The notes under the pieces are model-generated. The model made no database searches, had not been told where the DNA came from, and saw nothing but the letters and a program-made list of their open reading frames with translations. A program made the position numbers and the translations under genes. This document shows, in pieces, positions 1 through 10,434 of a stretch of DNA of 64,000 nt; the stretch's first letter is position 1, and every line of letters starts with the position of its first letter. The stretch lies in the NCBI GenBank assembly GCA_027625915.1, contig JANTQA010000023.1, forward strand, positions 6,882,001 to 6,946,000. Reading direction: 5' to 3'. This stretch comes from Anaeramoeba flamelloides. Taxonomy: Eukaryota > Metamonada > Anaeramoebidae.

Positions 1-38
1 AAAAAACACGGGTTATTGACACTAACTGGAGGTTTAGA

Positions 39-579
39 ATCCCTGAAATTTGAAAAAAGATTATCTTGAGTAGGATGCAAAGGCTTGATAATTTGGTTCT
101 AATCTTATGGTTATTCAGCTTGGTATATGTTTTATGAGTACTTCAAAATGACATTTTTTGACAATTTTTTTTTTTTTTCTCCGGAATTAAAATTGAAGAG
201 TGTAAGACTAAAAGATTGGTAGTTATTTAATAAATATTTTTAGATTTTTGTGTTGTAGAAGAAAATTTTGATTTATTTTTCAGTCAATTAATGAAATGAA
301 AAAACAATTTTTGTTTTTTTAAATGCACAAAATAAAACCAAATCAAATTAAAAATTTCAATCAACAACCAAAAAAAACAATTTTTTATGACTTATCTTCT
401 GATATATTAGCCTTACACTCTTCAATTTGGATTTTGGTAAAAAAAAAATAAATTGTAAAAATTGTCAGTTGAACAACTTATAAAACTCATACCAAGTACA
501 AGATCGATCAGATAAGACCTAAAATATCAAATCAATACACCCTAACACAAGATAATCTTTTTTTCAAATTTCAGGGATT
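39..579. repeat. Foldback element FB1 (about 540 bp)
   Basis: The two ends are long inverted copies of each other: about 39-208 pairs with about 408-579, separated by about 200 bp. The outer ends read AATCCCTGAAATTTG and its complement. No coding capacity is visible. It looks like a non-autonomous foldback transposable element. Read by eye, so the limits are good to about 5 bp. Confidence 0.7.
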
Positions 580-672
580 GGAAACCAAAGGTGTTTTAAG
601 TAAATTTTATCAATACATAGTGACCCAGTTGAAAGTTTACTTAATCATTTAAACAATTTCTTTAACTAAATA

Positions 673-1262
673 CGTTGCACTCTTTCTAAAGCAAAGTGAA
701 ATTGTAACAATATCAAATTTTGACCATGATATATATTTTTAAAAATTTGAATACAGTCAGTTCCACTTTTAAGGCACAAACTTTCAATGAAATTTAAGGC
801 ACACAAAAAATCTCAAATTAAGGCACAAATTCGGATTTTAGTAAAATAAATTATAAAAAAAAAATTTCAAATTTTGTGCTTTAATTTGAGATTTTTTTCT
901 ACTTAAATTTCGTTGAAAGTTTGCAGCTTAAAAGTGGAACTGACTGTATGAGAATAATAAATCTCGTATTTTTAAAAAAATTTCATAAATGTGTTAATAT
1001 TCAAGAATTTTTACTGATATTTATAAAATACATTTTCAGAGCCCAAAATAACTCTAAAAATCGAAAATTCGTTGAAAATAAACATATAAAATTTACTCTA
1101 AAAATGAATTTTTTTATTTGAGAATATCAGAAGATTATTTTTTTTTAATGGCTCATTTATCTAAAAAAAAATTATCAAAAGGAGTTTTCTTATTCTTTTT
1201 GAACCTTTCAAAAATCTATATCAATTCATAAATTTATATCTAAAAATTTCATGGTAGCCCTG
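673..1262. repeat. Foldback element FB2, interrupted by a TA-MITE
   Basis: The left arm (about 673-751) and the interior and right arm (about 949-1262) match the element at 55572-55990. Shared landmarks are a GTGAAATT...ATCAAATTTTGA block on the left and TTTCATGGTAGCC on the right. The 193-bp palindrome at 754-946 sits inside it, so FB2 inserted first. Confidence 0.55.
754..946. mobile_element. TA-MITE copy a (Tc1/mariner-like palindrome)
   Basis: A near-perfect palindrome with termini CAGTCAGTTCCACTTTTAAG and complement, flanked on both sides by TA (752-753 and 947-948). Arms are about 85 bp with a short AT-rich centre. No coding sequence. TA duplication and CAGT-type ends are typical of Tc1/mariner-derived miniature elements. 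Confidence 0.88.
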
Positions 1263-1284
1263 GAAAAGCAGTAATATTTAAATA

Positions 1285-1565
1285 AATATGAGAGTGGGAT
1301 AAAATCCAGAATAATATATTTTCATACAATTACAAAAATAGAAATCAAAGAAATCAAAAAATTGATTAAGAAAAAATAAAAAAAATTGATTTATTTCTTG
1401 ATATTATCTGTAAAATTTGACATAATTACTTCCCATTAATTTGGTTTTATTTTTAATTATTCTTGGAAAAACTTATTTTTTGTAAAATTTTTATACAAAA
1501 AAACTACTTTTTATTTCTAAAGAATTTCCAAAATGAATCCAAAAATCATATTTTCATTTAATATA
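1285..1565 (+). repeat. Dispersed repeat R1, degenerate copy
   Basis: Resembles the R1 copies at 6458-7290, 26165-26535 and 56180-56425 (minus), most clearly at the shared block TTTATTTCTTGAT.TTATCTG and the following TTTATTTCTAAAGAAT. Nature unknown: no terminal inverted repeats and no clear coding sequence were seen. Confidence 0.5.
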
Positions 1566-2407
1566 TCTAATTCTTGATTGAGTTCAGAAAATATAATATT
1601 TTTTAACTTTTTCTCCAGAAATAAAGATTTATTGTATTGGTCAGTTTTGTTTGATTAGAATTTATTTTTGATTTAATTTAAAACTCACAATAATACTGAA
1701 TTTATTTTGAATTTTTTCAATTATAATTTCTTTTATTTTGGTTTGAATCTTTTGTAGTTTTTTTTTTGATTTTAAGGGATCAATCGCTTCTAATGTATTG
1801 TTTAAACAATAATCCATGTTTTGGTTATAGTTATAAAAATATTCCAAAATAAATTTGTAAAAAAAAAAAAACAAAAAATATTTTGTAAAATTATAATAAA
1901 TCGTAATGGGCCGATAATTTCAAGGCAACGAATTTATTGAGTTCATATAAAAAATAACAAGATAAAAAAAAAAATCTTCGAAAATATACTTGTTTCAATT
2001 TTTACTTTTTCATTTTTGATTTGAACAAATAACTTAGGAAATATTGATCTTTCCTTTTTGGCCATCGAAAAGTAAAAATATTTTTTTTAAATTATACACC
2101 TTCTCAGATCGTTTTTTTTTGTTCACTTTAATTAATTAAAAGTATTCTCCTAAATAAAATTTCTATATCCAAAAAATAATTTTAATAAAGCCAAAAAATT
2201 AATCTAAAAAAATGATCAAATTATTAAAAAATTCAAGATTCAACTCTTTTTTTACTTGTATTTTTTTTCGCAAATAAAGTAGTTAATGGTATTTTAGTTT
2301 CAAAGTATCAATATTTTTTGACACTCTAAAAATCTGTTTTTCAGTTTGTTGACACAATTAAAAATTTTGAAAATGGTAAAATTTTCCAACATCCTTAGTA
2401 CACAAAC
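1566..2407. other. AT-rich spacer, no gene seen
   Basis: Homopolymer-rich sequence. A 70-codon minus-strand frame at 1662-1874 is K/F/I/N-rich, has no recognisable motif, and is what AT-rich noise would give. Confidence 0.5.
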
Positions 2408-2585
2408 ACAATTAATTTTAAATGTCAGATCCTTCTTCTAAACCCCATTTCAAAAATTTTGACTCACCTGAAATAATAAAACAAAAAAATATATATTCTC
2501 AAGTATTCAAGAACAATTAAAAAATAAATCTGATTTGCAATTCACTTTTAAATTATTAAAAGTAAACTATTTTTCAGTCAAAGGG
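2408..2585 (+). repeat. Dispersed repeat R7
   Basis: Shares blocks such as GAAATAATAAA and TATTCAAGAACAATTAA with 14485-14625 (same strand) and, inverted, with about 22985-23110. Short and non-coding; element type unknown. Confidence 0.5.
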
Positions 2586-2870
2586 GTCCAGTTGTAATAA
2601 GTCAAATACATGTGTTTAAAGGTGTACAATGGATATTAGAAGAAAAAATTTTATTTTAGAAATTTTCAAAATAAAAATCATTTTTTCACATTTTTGTTTT
2701 TTTTTTTCCATTTTTTTTTTAAAACCTCATTCAGTTGAAAAAAAATTTTTTATTGCAATATCAATAGCCACTTCATAAAAATGTGTTATTCTAAGGTTAT
2801 TGAAACCTTTAAAATGATTTTTGAGAAATCATATTGATTTCTATTGGGATTCTATTCGATCTTTGATCCT

Positions 2871-3045
2871 GATATTTGATAAATAAATATGAAAAATTTT
2901 CACTTCATTTTCATTTCCTTTTTCAAATAGAGGCAACAAATACCTACACATTTCGTTTGGAGCTTGATTTCTAAAAGAAAAATATGGAAAATGAAGTGAA
3001 AATTGTTTCCTATTTATTATTCAAATACTATTAGAAGGTTAACAC
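2871..3045. repeat. Foldback element FB7 (about 170 bp)
   Basis: Inverted ends: TTTTCACTTCATTTTC near 2898 pairs with GAAAATGAAGTGAAAA near 2988, and a wider AATAAATA/TATTTATT flank extends the arms. Related copies lie at 19035-19210, 29295-29455 and 57440-57600. Non-coding. Confidence 0.6.
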
Positions 3046-3654
3046 GAACATCGTTGTTTTTCTAAATGGGGAACTAAGAATTCGAGTTTTTCAATTTTTA
3101 AGAAAATCTATTGATTAATTAGTTTTCTTTCATACTATATCAACAATTCTTTGATGTGTTTTATTCTGTTTATTTCTTATTTGTTCTTCAAAGGTCAATT
3201 ATATAAAATAATTGACATTTGAAAAAAATGTTGGGGGCCCTTTGACAGAAACAAAGTCTATTACCAAGTTAAATGGTAAGTTTCTACTATATTCGAAAAT
3301 CATCAGAAGGAGAAAAAATCCGCAAGAACTAATCAAAATTGATTTCAGATTAGTCAAAAATATTCCAAAATTGGTAGAAATTCTTTTATCAATCAATCAA
3401 TAAATAAATAAATAGATTCAACTTCAAAAACCAAAAAAAAACAAGAAAATACCATATTATTATTTTCCTTCAATATAAAATCATTTAATTTTTTTTTTCT
3501 CTGGTCGCATTGTATTCCAAAACCGAGAGAATATAAAATACACATAGTCTTGAAAAGTTTTTTCTATATTAGAGATTCAAAAGAAGGAAAGAAAAAAGTT
3601 TCAAAAGCCAAACAAAACTACAGTGCTAATTTATTTTTAATTATTTCTTTTTTA
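3046..3654. other. Spacer, no supported gene
   Basis: Contains a 63-codon plus-strand frame at 3212-3403 that lacks an ATG start and any motif. Composition is slightly less AT-rich than its surroundings, so it could be a decayed transposon fragment, but nothing identifies it. Confidence 0.4.
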
Positions 3655-4042
3655 CATAGAGGCTCATATAAATGTTGTTAAAAATATAGTTTTTATATTT
3701 TTAGAGATAAATAATGAGTTCCATGCAATTACATCCAATTCCATATTAGTAAAAGAAATCCTCATTATGATTTTTTTGGATCAAAGGGCTTTTAAATATA
3801 AAATCGTTTGGTAAATACCAATACATTGTCAAAAAAATGTTTGTTTCATTTTTTAAAAAAATTGAAGATAGATATTTACCAATCAATTTTTTGATTAAAA
3901 TTATTATTAGTCTATTAAGAAAATCAGATATTATATTTACTATTACAAAAATTGTGGGTAATTACATGTAACTCTTTATTTATCTCTAAAATTGTAAAAA
4001 CTCTATTTTTAACAACATACATATTTACTCTTGTGATATTAA
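3655..4042. repeat. Foldback element FB3 (about 390 bp), older copy
   Basis: Arms of about 130 bp are inverted copies of each other. The right end AACAACATACATATTTACTC pairs with the left ATATAAATGTTGTT. It matches the better preserved copy at 38669-39063 along its whole length. Confidence 0.65.
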
Positions 4043-5167
4043 GAAAAATAACAATATAATAGCCAAAAAAACATGACAAGAATAGTACAATTCATACAAA
4101 TACTTTCAAGACTTTTTCGAACTTTCAGGCTGACAGTCTGCAAGATTTCAGTCTCTGATCTTCTTTCATATTGTTTCAAATTTCAAATACTTGATACAAA
4201 CTTTTGTAAGCCAAAAAAAGGTTAAAAAATAATAATTAACAAAAGATAGCATTTTGAATTTAATTGAAGTATTTGATAAATATCTCAAAAGAAAAAATTT
4301 GTTAAGTTTCAAATGACCTGAAACTCTATTTGTGAAAACCAAAAATGGAAAGTTATTTAAATTACATGTTTTTAAAAGTTTTACTTGTAAAAACTTGTAC
4401 AATGATCAAAATAATGTGTGCCCAACAACGATAATCCGTATTTCAAAATATAATCGGTGTTTTTTTTCTTCTTGTTCTAATACAACATCCAATTGACTAC
4501 CAAATAGTATACCTAATTTCAAATCAATTTTGAAAGTAAACATCTGGATATTTTCAGTAAAAATTTAAATTAGGAATGCAATTTGTTGAAAATTTTTCAT
4601 AATATTCGCAATTTTTTTGAAATTTTTAGTTTTTTTATATATGTAAAAATATCCTTTAAAATTTAAATAATGAATTAAATCTGTTCAAAATTTTCGTATA
4701 AATTTTATAATGTTTTTGAATTGTTTTGTTATTTTTTGATTAAAAAAATTTTCTCAAAAATTTACTCTATTTTTTGAGAGAAATTTTTCAATTTGATCCT
4801 TCCATAATAGAATTTATTTTTATATAATTGAACTTTAAGCAACCAAACCTATATTTGTTTAGGGGTTATTATAGTTTCTTTAATCTGTTGATGTATAGGT
4901 CTTCAAAAACAAACAAACACACTTTTTATTTTGAAACACGAATTAAATTTTTTAGTACAGGCTTTATTTTTGACGTCATAAATGGAAAGTTATTGAATTT
5001 TAATCTTGTATTTCCTTTGAAAATTTGAAACAATTTCCAAAAAACAAAGTGTTTTCAAGTAAAAAAAGTGACTAGAATTTTTGCTATTCTTGTTGTTACC
5101 TAATTTTTTTAAATTCATTTTTTTTTAATTTATCCTTTTTGTATTCTTGAAAAATTGCTATCCAAAA
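4043..5167. other. Upstream region of the actin-like gene, with an FB4 fragment
   Basis: About 4408-4600 is an inverted fragment of the FB4 family (ATCCGTATTTCAAAATA and CTTGTTCTAATACAACATCC; compare 34480-34680). The remaining sequence is AT-rich spacer with no recognised promoter element. The last 100 bases before the ATG are pyrimidine-rich, ending ATCCAAAAATG. Confidence 0.45.
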
Positions 5168-6454
5168 ATGGAAGAGTATCCAGTAATTGTGATTGACAAT
5201 GGTACAACGACGACAAAGTCTGGGTATGCAGGAGACGATTCGCCAAGATCCTGTATTCCTATGGTTGTGGCAAGATCAAAGGACAAAAATAGCACACAAA
5301 ACGCTTATGTTGGTGATTGGGCTTTGGGGAAAAAGAATATGCACTTTTCACACCCAATGGAAAAGGGGCTTATTACGAACTGGGACGATATGGAAAGAAT
5401 TTGGAATGAGATTTTTTTTATCGAGCTAAGGGTTGATCCTGAAGAAAACCGTATTTTGCTGACAGAGAGCCTTTTTAACCCAAAACAAAAGAGAGAAAAA
5501 ACAACAGAAATAATGTTCGAAACTTTTAAGACGCCAGCAGTGTATTTAATCCCGAGCCATTGTCTCTCGTTGTATAACTTAGGAAGGGAGACGGGGACAG
5601 TGATCGATATGGGATCAATGTCAAGTTGTTGCTGCATTATTGATGGCAAAATCGATCGAAATTCAATAAAAAAGCTTGACGTTGGAGGGAAAGAGGTGAC
5701 AAATTTTTTACAAGAATTGTTAGAAAGGAAAGGTTACTCGTTATCGAATAAGATCGAAAGAGTTAATGTCCGAGAAATCAAGGAAAAACTTTCATTTTGT
5801 TTGACAAATAATGAGCAAAAGATGTCAAGTATTGAGGAAATTATCAAAGAGTCTGGCATTAACTCTGATGAAAAATACCATCAAAATTACCAATTGCCCG
5901 ATAAACAAAATCTTGCCATTGGAAAAGAAAGGTTTTTGTCTACAGAATTGTTCTTCAGATCAAAAATCGAAACATTACAACTATCTGGTTTGGTTGAGAA
6001 CAAGGGCAATGAAAAAGATAAAATAATGATCAATCAAAAAGGATACGATAAACTAGAACAAAAAAAGGTTGTTGTTGAAAACGAGAACCAAATTGAATCC
6101 AGTGATTTTAATTCTTCGTCCTTGCCTAACATGATTTATAAAAGTATCCTCAATTGCTCTTCCAAAGAAAAAGAAAAAACGCAAAAAGAAATGTTTAAAA
6201 ATATTGTAATTTCAGGCGGATCTTCAATGTTTGAAGGTTTACAAGAAAGGTTGACTCATGAGTTAAATCTGTTTTGGGCTGAAAATGCCCCAGAAATTAA
6301 AGTTATTGCACCTCCTGAAAGAAAATTTTTAGCTTGGGTTGGTGGTTCAATTTTGTCTGAATTAAACAAATTGCAAAACAAATGGTTTACCAAAGCTGAA
6401 TACAATGAAAACGGTTCGTCTTATGTTAATATTAAATGCAATGATTTTCTTTAA
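5168..6454 (+). CDS. Divergent actin-like (actin-related) protein
   Basis: A 428-residue actin-fold protein. The N-terminus (VIDNGTTTTKSGYAGDD) and the C-terminal IKVIAPPERKFLAWVGGSIL block align directly with actin phosphate loop 1 and subdomain 3. NWDDMERIWNEIF and LLTESLFNPKQKREK are further actin blocks. Start chosen at ATG 5168 (MEEYPVIV), where actin homology begins; the frame is open upstream without another ATG. Compared with actin (about 375 residues) there is an extra segment of about 50 charged residues after SKIETLQLSGL, at the position of the hydrophobic-plug loop. Phosphate loop 2 (DSGDGVTH in actin) reads DMGSMSSC, and the position of catalytic Gln137 is Ser, so ATP hydrolysis is probably lost while the fold is kept. 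Probably a lineage-specific Arp or orphan actin-like protein rather than conventional actin. No introns are needed. A dispersed repeat (R1) begins within a few bases of the stop. Confidence 0.93.
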   Translation: MEEYPVIVIDNGTTTTKSGYAGDDSPRSCIPMVVARSKDKNSTQNAYVGDWALGKKNMHFSHPMEKGLITNWDDMERIWNEIFFIELRVDPEENRILLTESLFNPKQKREKTTEIMFETFKTPAVYLIPSHCLSLYNLGRETGTVIDMGSMSSCCCIIDGKIDRNSIKKLDVGGKEVTNFLQELLERKGYSLSNKIERVNVREIKEKLSFCLTNNEQKMSSIEEIIKESGINSDEKYHQNYQLPDKQNLAIGKERFLSTELFFRSKIETLQLSGLVENKGNEKDKIMINQKGYDKLEQKKVVVENENQIESSDFNSSSLPNMIYKSILNCSSKEKEKTQKEMFKNIVISGGSSMFEGLQERLTHELNLFWAENAPEIKVIAPPERKFLAWVGGSILSELNKLQNKWFTKAEYNENGSSYVNIKCNDFL

Positions 6455-6457
6455 GGG

Positions 6458-7290
6458 AGCAGGTGCATTTTACCAATTATGAATGTCTCAGTTTCTGAGA
6501 AACAGAATCATTAAAATCATTTGTTTTCCTAAATCAATGAATGCTTTAATAAAAAATAGGGGAAGTGCGACATATCCAAGGTAGAATATTTTTGCCTACA
6601 AATTAAAAAAATATTTATTAATCAAAATAATTGAAAAAATTGTTTAAAAAAATAAAATAAAAATTATCAACTGCTTAAATAGATATTATTATGTAATAAA
6701 TAAAAATTCAAACAGATTTTGTTCTTTATGTTTAAAATATGAACAGAGGGAAATAATAGAAAATATTGATCACTTTTTATGGGTATGTCCTTCCTATGAA
6801 AAATGATAGATTGATTTTTCTCAATAAATTAAAAGAATTAAATTTTAATGAAATGATTTTAGTCTGTGATTGTTTGAAATCATTTTCATTAATTGATAAT
6901 TGTGAAATCTGTGATTTTATACTTAAATTTCTGAAAGGGAATTTAAGTAAAAGGGAACTTAGAGTGTAATTTACACTTCCTCTTCAATAAAAAAAAAAAT
7001 AAATAAATAAAAAAATAAAAATTATTTCTTGATCTTATTTGTAGCATTTGATACAATTACTTATTCTTAATTTGTTTTATTTTTAATTCTCAATGAAAAA
7101 ACTTAATTGAAAAATTTTTGAGAGTCTGTGTGAACTAATAACCTTGAGCTTTTAATCTTGATTTAAAAATACAAAAAAAAATAAAACAAATATTGAATTC
7201 ATTGCAGATCTGAAAAAATATATCTTTATTTTATTTTCTCCAATACTTTTAATTTCTAAAGAATTTTCAAAATTAATTTAAATTCCAATT
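6458..7290 (+). repeat. Dispersed repeat R1, split by a LINE insertion
   Basis: 6458-6667 and 7013-7290 together match the uninterrupted R1 copy at 26165-26535: AATTATGA..., ATTAAAATCATTT, TTTATTTCTTGATCTTAT. The 6668-7012 LINE piece sits inside and is flanked by a 13-bp duplication. R1 starts directly after the stop codon of the actin-like gene. Confidence 0.65.
6668..7012 (+). mobile_element. 5'-truncated LINE (3' end) with 13-bp target duplication
   Basis: The end of a non-LTR retrotransposon. Translation gives CSLCLKYEQREIIENIDHF with a later Cys, i.e. a C-x2-C-x13-H-x4-C zinc motif typical of LINE C-termini, then ICDFILKFLKGNLSKRELRV and a stop, a short 3' UTR with the hairpin GTGTAATTTACAC, and an A-rich tail. 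One frameshift lies between the zinc motif and the C-terminal part. The 13-mer AAATAAAAATTAT occurs just before (6655-6667) and just after (7013-7025): a target-site duplication. Homologous to 14190-14460, 53142-53545 and 62430-62755. Confidence 0.85.
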
Positions 7291-7320
7291 TTTACTGAAT
7301 TCGTCTACCATTCCTGATAA

Positions 7321-7590
7321 ATACTGTTAATTGAAAAATAAAAAGATCAAAATTTTCATTTAGCTTTTCGAACAAATCCAATCTTTTGAATTAATACTGT
7401 TAATTGTAAAATAAAAAGATCAAAATTTTCATTCAACTTTTCCAAAAAAAAACACTTCCTAAATAATTCAAAGAAATAATCAAATACCCTAATTCAAAAG
7501 GGAGAAATTAATAATTTAAGCTTGATTTTAAGAATTAAAAAATTTGAAATTTTATATGTTTAAAAAATATTTTTTTGGTTAGCTGAAGGG
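7321..7590. repeat. Inverted-repeat element FB8, with a duplicated left end
   Basis: ATACTGTTAATTG followed by AAAATAAAAAGATCAAAATT occurs twice, at 7321 and 7393, about 72 bp apart. This is the left terminus of the family at 31706-31928 and 37201-37418. The right terminus survives only as GGTTAGCTGAA near 7576. Confidence 0.5.
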
Positions 7591-8714
7591 ACCTGTCTCT
7601 ATTAATTTGTTTTTTGACCAATAACTAAATAAGAAATCCCTATCTTGAAATAGATTTAAAATTGAAAATATACAGGTTTTTTCAATGTTAGAACTTTTAA
7701 TTCTTGTTTTTTTAAAATTTTACGAATTCTGTCAAAAAAAGTGACTTTTTAAAAATTTTTTTAAAAAAATATCTTGAACTGTTGAGAATTTTTTGATTAA
7801 TTTTGGATTTAATGATTTTCTCAAAAATAATATTTATTCTCCTTTTGAAAAACAAAAAAATAATTTAAAACTGGTGAATATTTTCTCTTTCACTTCTGTT
7901 CATCCAACTTGACCCTATAAAGAACTCAATTTGTTTTATCAATAATTACTTTTTTAAAAAATAGTTCTTATTCTTTTCTTTGATTTTTTTTGACTCTGAA
8001 AAGAACTTTTGGAATGATAATATGGGACAACTTAAAAAAACTTCAAATTCAACAAAAAAAAAAGATTGTAAACTCAAAAAGTAGATTCATGAAAAAAAAG
8101 AATGTTACAAGAAAAGAAAGAAAATCTATTATTTTGAGTAAAGGATATATTGCAAATTTTTTTCGAATCAAACTGTTTTTTCATGCAAACCCCAAAAAAA
8201 ACCTTTTCAGGTTTATTTTTCAAACTATTTTTTGAAGGCCTTCTACAAACACAACAAGGTTTTGCTTTCTTGTTCAGATTTTTTTTTATTTTTTGTATTT
8301 TTGTGAAAAGTTAAAAAAAAGTAACTTTCAAAAAAGTGAAAAAAAGGAAAAATTTTTTATTTCTATAAAAACAATAACTAAATTTAATGAATGTCATTTA
8401 GCAAGATTTCATTACTATATTAAGAAGTTTTTCACTTTGATTTCAAATCTAAGTAATTGGCAAAAAAAATTTCTTAATCTCTATTAAATTTACCTTTAAA
8501 AATTTAAGAGAGAATAAAACCTTAAGGAAAATTTTGATCTTTTTATTTTGCAACAAAAAGAAGTATCAAATAAAAAAAAATTGACAAATCATTTTTAAAT
8601 ATAAAATGGTAATAAAACCTCTCATTTTTAAATATTATTTTGACTTATTTCCCCCTTGATTGAAAAAAAATAAACCATATTCAATTAACTAAATCCCAAT
8701 TCAAAATTTTTAAC
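7591..8714. other. AT-rich spacer, no gene seen
   Basis: Two Lys/Phe/Ile-rich frames (7990-8235, 8293-8487) have no motif and no ATG at their start, and look like chance openings. Confidence 0.45.
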
Positions 8715-9870
8715 ACACCAAAATTTGATTTTTCAGGTACTAGTCTTCTACGACAACAAGGAAAAATTTTAAAATATGTTATTGGTTGTATTCTCTACTT
8801 ACAAATTTTGTAGATCCCAAGTGTCAAAAAATTCTGATCAACTAAGAAAGCCATAAAAAGTAAATTTAGTTTAGTGAGATCAATTTTTTTTTTTTCCATT
8901 TTTTCTGAAAAAGAAAATTAGTAAATTCTTTTTTTTTCTCACAATTTATCTATTTTTTACCCATATATTGCAATTTTGATCATTATTATACTATAAAATT
9001 TCTTTGTTACCAGTAATATTAATCTAAAGATTTTTTTTCTTTTTTGAGATAAAAATTTTGTTTAACCAAAAAAATGATATATTCAACGGATTAAAAAATA
9101 TTTGTATTTTTTTAAGAAGAGTAGTTATAATAATCAAAGTTTTAAAGTTATGTAGAAATTTTACAAAAAAATTTTGTTTTTGTATTAAGATAAAATTCGA
9201 TTTTTCAAAATAAAATTTTCTTGATTAGATTTGGGAATTAGTTAATTTTATCCTCAAAATTCAAAATAAATTTTTTTCAGCTAAAAATGAATGGAATTGT
9301 TATCAGGATTCTTGTAAATAAGACCAAACAATTGTTTAAAAAAATAAATCAAAACTTAAAATTTTTTTTTGATTTTTTTTTATTTTTTGAAAATCAGAAA
9401 ACAACTTTTTCAAAACCTTAAAGAAAAAATTTTTTTTGCATAATGGATCTCAATTTAATTGATAAAATATAGTTAAGCTTTTACCAAATATTCATTTATT
9501 GAATCACCTATACTTCATATAGTTTTATTGGCTGAGATTTGAATTGGAATATTAATCAAAGAAAAAGAAACCAAATAAAAAATTTGCTTTCGAAATTCAT
9601 ACTTTCCAACATAAAACGAAAAATATGTTTTCCCATTTTCCAGAATTAACTTAATTTTTAAACAAAATAATATTGTATTTTTTTTCATTTTATATTGGAA
9701 AGATGCAAATTTTGGATATCAAAAAGGAGAGTCAAATCAATAAATTGTTTAAATGATGTTAACTCATCTATTTCATAAGTCGAAACACAAATTACAAAAA
9801 AAAAATTTTCAAGATCTTGAAAAGATTTCATTTTTTTTTCAAAAGTGACTACCCCCTTAAAAAAAAACTT
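8715..9870. repeat. Large dispersed repeat B, copy 1 (about 1.15 kb)
   Basis: Along its whole length this is the inverted counterpart of 30335-31512, including ACTAGTCTTCTACGACAACA at one end and ATGTTAACTCATCTATTTCA near the other. The ends carry related short inverted sequences (GTACTAGTC here and GTGACTACCCCCTTAA there). No long reading frame. Probably a non-autonomous DNA element. Confidence 0.75.
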
Positions 9871-9998
9871 ATTTAATCAATTAAAGAAAAAATACCAAAT
9901 TAGAACCATTTATTAATTGTGTTGTTAACACTTTTTTATAAATTACAATACTCACAAAACTAAAAATAAATAATTATCAATACAAATAACTCATTGGT

Positions 9999-10434
9999 AT
10001 GTTAAAAGTTTTGGAGAGAGCAAAACAAAAAAATCGTTTTGGTGAATTTACAGTCAGTTCCACTTTTAAGGCACAAACTTTCAACGAAATTTAATGCACA
10101 AAAAAAATCTCAAATTAAGGAACAAAATTCAGATTCTAGGTAAAATAAATTGTAAAAAAAAAAATTCCAAATTTTGTGCCTTAATTTGAGATTTTTTTGT
10201 GCATTAAATTTCGTTGAAAGTTTGTGCCTTAAAAGTGGAACTGACTTTATTGAAATTCTATTAGGAATATTTATCGATCAAATAGTTAGAGATTTCCAAT
10301 TAAAATTATTTGAGTTCTTCTATTTGGAACAACTCAACATTAATGGTTTATCAATTGTTGAAAAAAATATCTTGATCAAAAGAAACAAGTTAGATAATAC
10401 AAACAATGAAATGAAAGCAAAAACTAACTTTTAA
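9999..10434 (+). pseudogene. Small reading frame (78 codons) split by a TA-MITE
   Basis: An ATG at 9999 opens MLKVLERAKQKNRFGEF and runs into TA-MITE copy b after 52 bases. Leaving out the element and one TA (10051-10249), the frame continues exactly in register as IEILLGIFIDQIVRDFQL and on to a TAA at 10432-10434. The inferred uninterrupted product would be 78 residues, charged at both ends, with a hydrophobic centre. I do not recognise the family. It may be a fragment of a longer gene or transposon rather than a complete small gene; an in-frame TAA lies four codons before the ATG, so any upstream coding part would need an intron. The exact register across the insertion is the main reason to take it seriously. 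Confidence 0.35.
10051..10247. mobile_element. TA-MITE copy b
   Basis: Same palindrome as 754-946, 197 bp, flanked by TA (10049-10050 and 10248-10249). The last base of the right terminus has changed (CTGACTT instead of CTGACTG). Confidence 0.88.

Noticed and set aside
3212-3403. 63-codon plus-strand frame
   Set aside because: No ATG start, no domain, and an equally long frame on the opposite strand.
5147-5167. Upstream extension of the actin-like frame (MKNCYPK reading from TTG)
   Set aside because: It needs a TTG start; actin homology begins at the ATG at 5168.
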